64,000 nt of DNA from positions 26,521,120 through 26,585,119 of the forward strand of contig NC_088778.1 in the NCBI RefSeq assembly GCF_954871325.1, read 5' to 3'. The notes below the pieces were generated by a model. That model was not told the DNA's origin and searched no databases. It was given only the letters and a program-made list of their open reading frames with translations. Made by a program: the position numbers and the translations under genes. Source of the stretch: Gordionus sp. m RMFG-2023. Its lineage: Eukaryota; Nematomorpha; Gordioida; Chordodea; Parachordodidae. The stretch's first letter is position 1, and each line of letters starts with the position of its first letter. Positions 49,701 through 60,918 of this stretch are shown here, piece by piece.

Positions 49701-52700
49701 TTGTGGTTACTTACTATAAACATGAGGTCTTATGAATTTATGAAAGAAGCAAATCATTTTTTTAAATAACAAATAAATATGTCAGGTCTCCTTTCATTTT
49801 ATCTACTAACTGATAAACCTAAAATTACAATATTCAATACATTTTAATTGAATAAAATATTGTTTGTATTTGTGAAATATAAATAAAAGAAAGATATGAA
49901 ATATTTTTTTTTTCTTTTAAAATTTTACATAACTAAAATTTTTTGTTGATAAATTGGTAGATTTAGTAAAATATAAGTAAAAAAAATTGTTTTTTATTCA
50001 TTTTAATTTTTTTTTTCTGCTCCATTCGACTTTTATGCATTTCTAATTTGCAGATGATCATTATTGTCCTTGTCACTGGTGATGATGCATATACGTTTGT
50101 CATTATTGAAATCTATAAATTTTTGAAAAATCTTAGTTGCTATGGACTATTCAAACGGCATCCTAGTATAAAAGAGTACATGTCGCGATGGTTAAATATT
50201 ATTGTGACTCCTTCTGAATCCCCAGTTCGAGGTAGGCAACATCAAAGTCCAATGTTGGGTACTTTGCAAGCAAATTATCCAACGTTGGAATCAGGGCCGA
50301 AGCTACGCTGGTGCAGCCCCCCCCCCAATATCTTTCCCCAAATTAAATTTTTTTTTTAGTTATTAGATTTTAATTCGCCATCAACAATTAAATCTAGATG
50401 AAAATACAACAAAATTTTTATTAAAATATTATTTATTTAATTTTTAGATTAATAAACAAGTTACCTGAGCTTGTTCGGTAAATTTTTTTTGTAATCCAAG
50501 AAAATTTAATAGGAATTATTAATTTACAATGTCCTTCATCTGAAACTATTACTAGGGGAGACCGTAGATAGTGTGTTCCCGGGGTAAGTATTTCCTTCTC
50601 GAATAATTTAAAAATTATTAAAGTTTAAGCCAAATATGTAATATTAATAAGGTGCTTAAGTACATCCAAAAATGTTTCGGACAAAATTGCTCATGAAAAA
50701 TAAATTTCACCCAAAGTAACTTTTTAAAATTTTACATTTTCATAATAACTTTTTTTACAAACGTTGTTTGGACTTAATATTAATTCTAAATAATAAAGAA
50801 ATATATATTTTATCATATATAAAAATATTGACACCATTTATGGTAATTTAATATCTTAAAATTATATTTTAATTAATTGTTTAGACCTGGTGCACGTTTT
50901 GGCGGGGTGCGTATTAGCCATATTTAAGCAGGGATTATTTTGAATAAAAAATAATCCAACTAAATTTATAAAAACATTAGAAGCCACTAGTTTGTCTAGG
51001 ACCACTAGTGACAATATGAAGATGATTGACTTATTTTTTGTAATTATATGACAGATTTAAGTGACAACAAGTATGTGATTAAATTTAACATATTTGACAA
51101 TTTATTTTTTTTATTTACTTAGAATCAACACTTTTATATAAATTTTTTTTAAAAATCTAAAAATAAAGAAGCGCTATGACACGTAACGTGAAAGGATAAT
51201 AGCTACCCCGGGTGTTTTTCATAAAATTTAAATTTTCATTTTTTTTAAATTTTCATTTTTTTTAAATTTCTTATTAATTAAAAATTAAATGATTTTTTTC
51301 TTAAATTTAATTTATACCGTAGAGATATATGTAAAGAATAAAATTACGTTTAAACATTTTAGAAAAATTGCTTTGTCTATTTTTTTATAACACTTCAATT
51401 TTTTATGGACAATATAACCCCGGTCTCCCCTAATTGTATTTTAAAGCAAAGCAACTTAATGAATTTATTAATTCATTGAATATTAAGGTAGGTATATGAC
51501 GGTGCAAACGTTACGTCTTGAAATGGATGAGTACAAACCCTTCTTCAAAAAAATTAATAAAAAGTGCCCTATATCCATTGCTACAACTAGTGATGCAAAA
51601 TTGCTCCTTTTAAGCCGATTTTTAAAAAACGGCTAACTCAATATTTTAGCCAGAAAAATGTAGCCCACACTTCAAGATTTCGTTAATAGTTTCCAAAACC
51701 TTTGTGTCATCTATCAAAATCTACAGGCTCGCAAAATATTTTAAGGGAACTGAATTAGCCGTTTTTAAAAATCGAGTCAAATTGGAGCGATCTTGCATCA
51801 CTAACTACAACCACTTGGGATTATTGATGAAGTATTATTTTACCTTTCTAATAAAACTCTTAACTTCGAGGTTTCCACTCATGCTGCAATCTAAGCCTCT
51901 GGTCTTATAGCTTCAAATTTCAACTTGATTGTGAAAGGGACTTCAATTGGATTTCATTATAAATGAAATATTGATTACTTTTTAGTTCGTTTTTTAGATC
52001 GATTTACACAAGATGATTATAATCTTCTATCATGTTTTAACACATTATCCCCCTTGACCCTAATTATTTTATATAGGATAAAATGACCCTATTAGAATCA
52101 TTACCAAACTTAAATATGGAAACATTACATCATGAAATGAAAATAACAAAAGGATTAATGGCTACAGCAGTTTAATTTTGAAAATATGTTAAATATTATG
52201 TATAAAAAAATATCTTCTTGTATTTTAATAATTGTATAAATGTAACTCAGCAGCCATCATCATGTATCAACGGCTTTTTGTGAGGCCACATTCTTTACAC
52301 TAAAGAGAGTTCTATCGACTAATAGAGAATAGATGAGAGATCGACGTAAACAAAATTTAGTATTAATAGCTTATGGGGAAAAAATAACACAGAATTTAAC
52401 TTTTTATTCATTAATGTTAAAATTTAAAAATAAAATATGTCTTTTACAAATTTTTAATATAAATAGCGAAAAATTTCTATGAGTGCCTAACTATTTGTTT
52501 TATTGCATAAAAATTTTGCCCCCTCCTAAGTAAACAGTTACCTTCCCTGCTAGAAATTCTTGGCTACGGCCCTGGTTGGAATTATATGATGGTCATTTAC
52601 TGGTGCTGTACATGGTTATTTTTAAAATTAGCACATATATTAATGTTACACTTACAACGGTTATTTACCGGGTCTACTCTACTTTGATCAATACCCTCAT

Positions 52701-55700
52701 ATTCACCAACCCCTCCTACGTTATTCCTTAAAGCATATAGAAATTTACAGCAGGTAAGGCAGTGCAATCATTGGCAATCGAGTAAAGGGAGAAATGCAAC
52801 ATCTTCCAGTGGCAGTAATTATTGCAAATGATATATAAATGAAAATGATGATTAAAATTTCTATTTATATATAATAATTTAAATATATTAACACCTCCAT
52901 CATTATTAAAGCGTTAATTTTCCATAAATTATATAAATACAAACTATATAGAAATAAAGTGCAACATAAATATCTAATAAACTACTAAATATATCAAAAT
53001 ATTGAACGCTAAATATGGATTCTTACTCCTTGGATTTTCCTCCTGGTCATTCTGTAACATATCTTTAAATTCACTCATTATTTCTTCGTTGGTGTGTTAC
53101 CCGCTTGACGCATTGGGACTGTTAGGATATTGCTGATTTTAAAGTATCCATGAATATAGCACCTAATAATGATCATATAATTCCAATTTTGAATGATTTG
53201 TCTGCTGATAAGATTGGACGAAAAGGATGATTACCTCCAAATGTGGGCTAAGGAGGATTCGCGAAAATATTTAGCTATCATGACTCGTGTAGGCCATTTT
53301 AATTATTAACTTTAAATGTTACATAAAGTCGAACTAAAGCTAACGAAGCGATTAACTATTCATGTATCGAATACGGTTTTTTTATTATTTGTATTCATAA
53401 CAATGTTTATCAACAAATAACGTATTTTTATTCCACGATATTTAGCCTATTTCTGCGATACCTAAACGAAAACTGGTCCCGTGTCAAGGCCTACAAACAT
53501 TTGGACACTAATGCGATGATTAAAACGGTGAAAGTTCTCAACAAGAACGATAAATTTTCCCCCAATAAAAATTCGGGTTATAAGGATTCTATCAAGCTTT
53601 GTCGAGTAAAAATAACTTTTTGAGTTTTTTTTTTACTTTAAATCATTTGTTATTATGCTTGTTTTTTTAAAGCATGTGTAGAATGGCGAACTCTTGTGAT
53701 TTTTAGAAAAATTTTGATCATGAACTTAATAAAATTATAATTAATTATTCCTTAAATTTTCCTCCATAATAATTTTAAGTTGACGGTTAAATTGTCTGAA
53801 ATTCATAGACTAGACATTCTAAACGTGCTTGAATGCAATTTGGGTAAATCGAGGAGCGCGGCTATTTTCCAATCACAGAAGCGGGTGAGTTAGCTCCTAT
53901 TTGAGATGGAGCGGTTGTCGCTCCTTTATTTTTGTGTATAAATGGTTAAAAAATATCTAATTGATGTATTTGTTAAATACAATAAAAAAAAGATATATCA
54001 TTTAAATTTATGAATACATATATCAAATGTTGAACTACCAAGTTTTTATATTTTTTTTTGTTCTCAATTTTTTAAATTTAAATTATAAAACATGAAAACC
54101 ATTGGTAGACAAGATCATTATGTTAATAAATACAGAATTTATTGAAATGAAATAAAATTTCCATCTTACTATATTTTTTTAAAAAAGAGATGAAATGTTG
54201 AGCATAAAAGTTTTGAAAATGGATGAAGATTTTCAATTTGTGGATATCGATTATATACCGATCAACAGATCAGATACATTATGATCTTCTACCACAACAT
54301 TCACTTTGTGTCTCCAAATTTAATGGTAACATTTGATGCGGAGAAAGCTTTAAAAACATATAAGGGTTAAAATTATATACCAAAGCTCATTTCAAAAGTG
54401 TCAGGTTTTATGAATAAACAATAAATATGATTGATATTATAATTAGAAATAGCAGAGATATTTGATATGTCCAATTATCATTGGAATTCACATTATGAAT
54501 CCATTTATATTAGTGTTAACATAAGACTTATACGCTGAAACTATCAGGAATTTAAATTTATTTGAGAATATAGCAAAATATTTATATAATCGTTATTTGA
54601 AATGGATATATTTCGGCTTATGGAGCCTTTGGCAAAAACCTGAGGTTTTTTTTAGCCAACTATATCTAGATTCACTTCAAAAGTAAAAAAGATTTTGCAC
54701 ATTTGGGGTTTTGCCAATTTCTTATATAGTCTCCTATACGCAGCATTGATAAATATTTATAACTTTTGAAAAATAAATTATATATTTTTAAATAACTTTT
54801 GATTTTCACCAGTTTATGATGGTAATATCATTGCTACAGTTATCCATTCTACTACATTTAAAATAAGAGAATTAAAAAATAAATTAATTTTATTAGAAAA
54901 CAAATTTTCTAACACAAAAATGCAAACAATTACGCCGAAAATACCCTTCAATGATTTAGAAGATTTTTTTGGATTCAATCAAATTGATTATCAAGAAGAT
55001 AATATATTAGACAAAAAATTTTTAAACAATTTAACAATAAATATGTTGGTTATAACGCATTTGAAAACATTATTATTAAATACAATACCCCTCTTACCCC
55101 TATTGCTCCTTTTGAATACAAGTTTAGTAATGCTAAACAGGTTTTAGACAAGAGATGTGGCTGCCTGCTAGGTTCAAATTTAGAAAATTTACTACTGAGA
55201 TAAAGGAGATAAATTATTATAAATTTTCTTTGACTTAAAATATATAGATTTTTTTTAAAAAAATTGATTTTGTTTTGTGAACTTTTATCTCCTTGCAAAA
55301 AGCACGTTCCTTTTATAAATTCAGTAGCGGGAGCTACTCCTCTTAAAATGGAGCGTTAACAAATAAATCATTAACATTTATCTTGTGTTACTTATGATCC
55401 TTTAAGGCATTGTTATTAGTTTTGGTAATGACTTCCATTTCCCCATTTACAAATAAATATTTAAATATGATATTTATTCATTTAAAAAAAAGGATTATCA
55501 ATTGAAAGGCATACAGGTTATATAGTGCCTTAATGAGCCAAAATTAGCTTAGGCTAGCCATATACAGTTTTATAATTATAATTTCCAACAACAAAATAAA
55601 TTGAAACAACTCAATAATATATTTATATTTTTTTTCTCCTTCTCTCAAATAGTCGATTACCAAGAAAAAAAGCTTTGGGTTCTGGAAAATGTTTATACTT

Positions 55701-57535
55701 ATCTCCATCTTGTCCATCCTGATCGGTCTTTCCATTTTATACTATGACGTCAATAGATCCGATCCAGAGAATTCCATAGGTTATCTATCCGAAATTTCAA
55801 ATCAATATAATTTTGTATCATATGTTACTGAATTGTCGAAGACAAAATAAAATACGAGTGATATATTGAGAATCTTTAATTTCGTAATTCAATATCTTGT
55901 TAGCTATCTATTTTTTATTAAAGGGGTGATACCCTTCATTAAGTTCTATATAATAATATAAAAATGATATCATTTTATTTAGTTTTTAAAAAAAAAAAAT
56001 TTGTATAGAATGAAAATGTAAATTTTTTTGCTTTTATGAAAAAAATAATATATTTTAGTACTAAAATTGAATCGTAAAATCGATGAATATGGTTATCGCC
56101 ATCAAGTAGATAGATTGGACAATTATATTGATATGGGAATCAAAAATGCGAAAAAGTAAGTTTTATTGAAATAATACATTTTTTCTAATTAATTCACTTT
56201 ATTCCCATATTCCACTTTTTCGGCAGATTTTGAAAAGGATACAATGTAACTTTTAAAAAAAGCTAGAGAGTATAAGTAAATAAGAGTTAAATGTGATCGA
56301 AATATTACACAAGTATTTATTATAAATCGACTTTATAATATATTATAATAAAGTACTTATAATGGCCTGAATGGACACCGATTTTTTTAAAAAGGATTTC
56401 ATATTAAGATTAACAGATTATTTTATTAACCTCAATTTGATTCTATATTTTTTTTTTCGCCCAAATTAAAAATAGAAAATTCGAAATAGGTAAAATTTAT
56501 TACTTCAAATATTGGGATCCGGAGATTCAAAAATATGTTAAGAAAGTGAGCAAAGTCACCTCAAAATATACCGATCACTATTATAAAGCTGCTTCCCCTC
56601 ACGTACAAAAAACTTTGAAAACGATTTCCGAATATTACGAAAAGTATTACCCAATCATTTACTCCCACGCGGAAAAGACAGCTGAAACGATTTTAAAATA
56701 TTCTAAAGAGGTTGCAGTCGCATCTGCTCCGTATCTAGAAACCTTGAAAATTGTGGTCGAAAAATACCTTATAAATGTAATGTTTTATTTTCTTTTTTTT
56801 TAACTTTTCATTCCTTGATTTTTTATAAAATTTAAAATAATTCGATATCGATAACTTTTTTTCATGACTGTTAAGATTCGGTATTTTCTCTATATTTAGC
56901 CGAGCTATCACATCAGATTTTGATTTTTTTTATTTTAAAATAAAGCTCAACTTTAAAGGAAGAAATCAATTAAAATCGGGCCTCAGTGCTTAGCGGATTT
57001 TCTTTGGCACGCGTCTGTAGAGTCAGCCGAATTATGCGATTTATGAATAAATTCATTAAATTGTTAACTTGATGCTTATAAAAAAAAAATAATGCTTAAT
57101 TTTATATGTCTAAATAAACCTATTCTAATGGTTGTGTTGCTAAATCACTAAACTTTGCCCAATTCCGAGATAATTTAGCAAAGTTTTTATTCCGAAAAAT
57201 TGGTCTTGTTGAGGCCAAGCGTATAGATTTTATCTCATTTTTTTTAAATGCTTGAGTGCCCATTTAACAATCAGTAATTCTTAGTTTATCTTTTATTTCC
57301 CATTATCAAGATAAAATAATATCTCGATGAATTTATTTTAATCAATCATTTTTTTTAAAAAAATCAGTTACAAAATTTAGCCATATATCTATACGAATTC
57401 TTTCAGTCTTACGTCGCGAATATTGATTTAACCTATTATCAAAATCATATTCAGGATATGTATAACCGATTTCGTCAATACATAAGTATTAAAATTTACC
57501 GTCTATATTTAATTATTCTTTCTTCTTTTTTTTAA
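40782..57535 (+). CDS. TMEM214: Transmembrane protein 214 (16 exons)
   Basis: ER membrane protein linked in mammals to stress-induced caspase activation. Exons: 40782-40881, 40925-41118, 41166-41319, 41364-41489, 41570-41652, 41699-41804, 41851-41932, 46849-46993, 48932-49066, 49213-49304, 53446-53605, 53780-53884, 55653-55779, 56059-56155, 56476-56776, 57368-57535; phases close to 724 residues (human 689). Family landmarks in order: MDNWEVAGKK start; NNPIIWLKDIASYLSKKL; ENVMHGYKLLVQAI; QPQINLTKLYGSINYKQFF; ALYPKIK; TWETLHPKFLQQS; a membrane segment at about 507-525 in exon 13; then a long amphipathic helical region in exons 15-16. Introns 1-6 are 43, 47, 44, 80, 46 and 46 nt; introns 7 (4916 nt) and 10 (4141 nt) carry a LINE and a hAT element. 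Exon 12 has no obvious human counterpart but keeps phase. Confidence 0.94.
42227..42300 (+). promoter_or_regulatory. tRNA-like head of the LINE with Pol III A and B boxes
   Basis: TGGCCTAATGG (42234-42244) fits the A-box consensus TRGYNNARNGG exactly and GTTCAAATC (42286-42294) fits the B box GWTCRANNC exactly, 41 nt apart as in tRNA genes. The acceptor and T stems do not pair, so it is not a working tRNA gene. It lies inside the LINE's target duplication, so it was inserted with it. Confidence 0.75.
44548..45044. mobile_element. 487-bp unclassified insertion inside the LINE
   Basis: Segment 44553-45039 interrupts the LINE and is bracketed by ggcaa (44548-44552, 45040-45044), present once in copy 1. 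Its ends carry tatgttc and gaacata as inverted words. The first 100 bp are GC-rich, the rest AT-rich with a purine run near the right end. Family unknown; possibly a solo terminal repeat. Confidence 0.65.
45700..46290 (+). repeat. Dispersed noncoding repeat, copy 2 (TMEM214 intron 7)
   Basis: Colinear with 25640-26215. This copy has an extra local triplication of a gcttataaggttttttgg unit at about 45869-45920. Confidence 0.65.
46317..46725. repeat. Fold-back pair, copy 2 (TMEM214 intron 7)
   Basis: actgcattcacagttag at 46321 matches the left end of the element at 28079. At 46560-46680 the arms tagcaccatttatggtgta and aaaccacaaaatggcgcta match the element at 28310. Both parts occur in the same order as in AIFM1 intron 6. 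Confidence 0.6.
47325..47575. repeat. hAT-type miniature element (TMEM214 intron 8)
   Basis: GC-rich ends built from cccggcccggcccg and ggcccggcccgaacccg words face each other around an AT-rich core of about 150 bp. Such subterminal repeats are typical of non-autonomous hAT elements. The target duplication is unclear. Confidence 0.5.
50284..52582 (+). mobile_element. 2.3-kb hAT element in TMEM214 intron 10
   Basis: Element 50292-52574 is flanked by identical GTTGGAAT (50284-50291, 52575-52582). Ends are inverted: CAGGGCCGAAGCTACG and TTGGCTACGGCCCTG. At 52080-52390 the plus strand encodes a hAT C-terminal region of the zinc-finger-MYM-like type: MKITKGLMATAV, then STAFCEATFFTLKRVLST, then MRDRRKQNLVLIAYGEK, with stops between. 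A TA-flanked MITE is nested at 51590-51801. The rest of the transposase is decayed. Confidence 0.9.
51590..51801. repeat. TA MITE family, variant copy nested in the hAT
   Basis: Ends GTGATGCAAAATTGCTCC and GGAGCGATCTTGCATCAC are inverted and flanked by TA (51588-51589, 51802-51803). Internally it shares the actattaacgaaatcttga segment (inverted) with the copy at 27174. Confidence 0.75.
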
Positions 57536-60500
57536 AACTTACTTTGAATCAACGATTTAACTTTAAGTCACATGCTATTCAATTATCGTGATTAACCTTA
57601 AGAAAAATTTAAACTTAAGATGTACTGTGAAACAACTTTTTAAAAGCCAATTGATAATCATTTGATATTATTTTTAATTTTTAAAGGTATGGGAAAAAAA
57701 TGTTATCTGGGGATCAGTATAAATAAAGCTTATTCCAAATTTTTTTTACATTCCCTAATTTTAAATATATTATATATAGTAAATTAGGGTCTTAACATTA
57801 ATCTGTGGAGTTAGGCTTATAACCCTATGATAATTATAAAACCATGTATATTAAAATATATTTTTTTTACTTTATGAATTATTAGATCTTCTTATGGGAG
57901 TCAAGAATTAATTTTCCCTTAGCAGTTAGCAAATTATGGTACCGGCGATCATTCAAAGATATTTAATTTAAATATATAAATCTCATATTATTAAATAGTA
58001 TACTGATGAAGGATTTTATTTTATAAAAAAAATTCACGTTTAATTTTAAAAAAAAATTTCTCTCACTTCTGGTTTATACTAAAATGTCATTTATAATGTT
58101 ATTTTTATATTAATTAATTATAAAAAAATTATTTCAATGTCTAGATAAATGGATATATTAGTATATTATAATTATAGAATTGAAATGCTTAATAATTAAC
58201 AATATGGAAATCATTGATTTAATATTTTTATTTTGTATAATTAAGAATATAATGTTCAAAAAATATAAAATATGATTTATAGATATATATTATATTATGT
58301 TATTTTTTTAAAAAAAATTTTAATTTTTTATTAATCATTGTTTTTCAAAATGTTTGTATAAAAGTTGTTTCTCAATTTTCCTCCTACCCAAATAGTTATT
58401 CGATTATTACAGCTGAAAGATCAAATAATAGAAACTACCACGATTTTTCAGATTTTAACTATCCCAATAGTTATTTCCGCCAATGGGACCCTAGGCTATC
58501 TTAAAATTTAGGGATGAAAAATAACTTCTCAAATTTAAAGTTACAATCAGCTGAAATCGCCATGTTCCTCAGCAACTATCTTAGTTTCCTGCGATCTTTA
58601 TGAGAACCTCTTTTTGCCCCTCCCCCCTCCTACCTCTTTTACGTTTTTTAATATTTGTTTTAAATTGTTTATAAGATTTTTTTACCTTTATTTTAATATT
58701 ATGGACATTTTTTAAAATTTAATAAAAGTACTTATTTTATAATAATTAAAAAGTTAAAACTGGATTGGCTATTTTAAAAACGCCTTCGACCCGAGAAGCT
58801 AAAATTGGATTTCCCCGTGTTGCTAATGAATTAAAGATTTTATTTCAGGAAATTTATCCAATGTTTTATATTCGTTTGATAGACAATCCTCTTCTAAGTT
58901 GTCCACTAATTCATCAATTAATAAAAAAATAAGATTTAGGAATTGGCATTTTATCATAATGTCACTCATTGGTATTCTTTTATAGCAGAATTTATAATAG
59001 ATATCATATAACCATTAAACCTCTGAGTTTATTCTTCAAATATAAATGAGATTACTTTATTACTAAATGTGTATTGTACTACTTCTCAATTGATATCTAC
59101 AAAATAAAATGCAAACCATTCCAAATTAGATTATACGCTAGAGACCTCCGAACTATATTTTTGGATCTAAGGACCAACTTGTGACCCGATGCCTAAATTT
59201 TAATAAAGATTTATTTCTAAATTTTTATGTTATGCGTCTAATTTGAATATTCAGCTATAGTTTAATTATGTTTTTATATTTTATTTATTACAAAATATGA
59301 TGTGAAAATTAATAGTAGATATCCCATATTATTATTTTATTTAAACTTTTCTTATTTTTAAATACATTTTACAATTGTGATATTCAATCAAAGAAGTAAA
59401 TATAGTATTAATATTTCTTGAGTTATTTGTAAATACTAGTTACTATTAAATTTTAAAAAAACCTTTATAAATAATTCGTTGAACTTCGCGGATAATGCAA
59501 AATTTTAGGGAAAAAAAAAATAAGTGCACAAAAAGGAAATAAAAGTGATTCCATTAAAATACGAAAATATCTTTAATAATGAAAATATATATGAATACGT
59601 ATCCGGTATCTAAATTTTAAAAAGATAGCAAAGATCTGAAAGTCAGGCCGGCTAAATTTTGAGGGAAAAAAATAAAATAGTGTTTTCGCTTCTTTTATTA
59701 AAATAAAACGATAATTATAGTTTATTTGAGATTAGCACTAAGTTTTAAATTTAATATGAAAATGGGCTTAATTTATTATTTTTCAATAATATTATAAAAA
59801 ATTTGAACCAGGTTTGGGCAAAATAAATTTTGAAAAAAGTGGCTGGGATCATGCCCAAAAAATTTCGAAATTACTCTAGTTTACAACACTAAACAAGCTA
59901 AAATGATTCTTTCGGCAAATTTTTTGCCATGCATGATTCTACAAATATATGCGAATGAAATTTTAATTTATACCCCTATTCCTACTGTGATAGTAGGCTT
60001 TTTATCATATTCAGCACTTTTAAAGATTACTACAACCTATTGTATTAATAACAAGGAAGAGATAGATATTTTTTAAAAAATTGATTTTAACCATCTATTT
60101 TATTAACAAGTATTTATTTATTTGATATCGTTTTACAAAATAAAATAAACATTACATAATAATTAAGTTTTGAATAATTGAATTTGTAAATATTATAAAA
60201 AACATTAATATATATATGAAAATATAATGATAATCTTAATAAATATAATTACGTGGAGATTTTTCTTAAGTGAATGGAAATCCTTTTTTTTCGTTTTTTA
60301 TTATGGGGAGTGTTGACTAGATGTTAGCAATAGGTAAAGAAAATTTGTGGCGTATTTAAAGTAAAATTTGTTTTAAAAGAATCCTACTTTTTTTTTATCT
60401 ATCATATCGGGCATAGCGCATGCCTTTTCGGGAATCAAATTATGTCTATTTTTAGATGATCTTTATAAATATGTCATTTGTGGGCAATATATTTTGCAAT

Positions 60501-60918
60501 TACATTCTCTTCTATTGATTGAAAGTTATATATTATTAAGACATTTGATATGGAAGCATCAGAGAGTGAAGAATAATAATATGAATTTGTAAACTTATTC
60601 GCAAGTGCTAGGCATATTTAACATTTGTAATTGCATTTTAACTAAAATTTTGTAATTTTTTGATGATTAAAAAATTTACCTCTTTTCCTTACATCTTAGA
60701 ATGAATAGTCTCTTATAAATATATAATTATTGATGCATAAATATTATTTATGAAAGGATTCAAATGTTTGTGATAATATTTTTATATCTCGGATAATAAA
60801 TAGCACATTTGTTATAAACCATATATATTGTATAATTATAAGAAAATGGATGTGAAATAAATTTCCTTGTATATATTTCCAAATTTTGCGTAACACCACT
60901 TCATTCAATAAATCCTAG
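57536..60918. other. Mostly gene-free stretch between TMEM214 and DMAP1
   Basis: AT-rich. At about 58413-58510 the plus strand reads LKDQIIETTTIFQILTIPIV then ISANGTLGYLK, resembling the C-terminal P-V-V-I-G-A-x-G-x segment of some LINE polyproteins; it is a weak relic call. A short ATG frame near 60550 (MEASESEE) could be an upstream DMAP1 exon but is unsupported. Confidence 0.4.

Noticed and set aside
53780-53884. Rejecting TMEM214 exon 12 as spurious
   Set aside because: It has little human counterpart, but strong splice sites and exact phase 0-0 agreement with both neighbours favour keeping it.
57120-57270. Further copy of the TA MITE family
   Set aside because: gttgtgttgctaaatc resembles the end, but no matching inverted end or TA flank was found.
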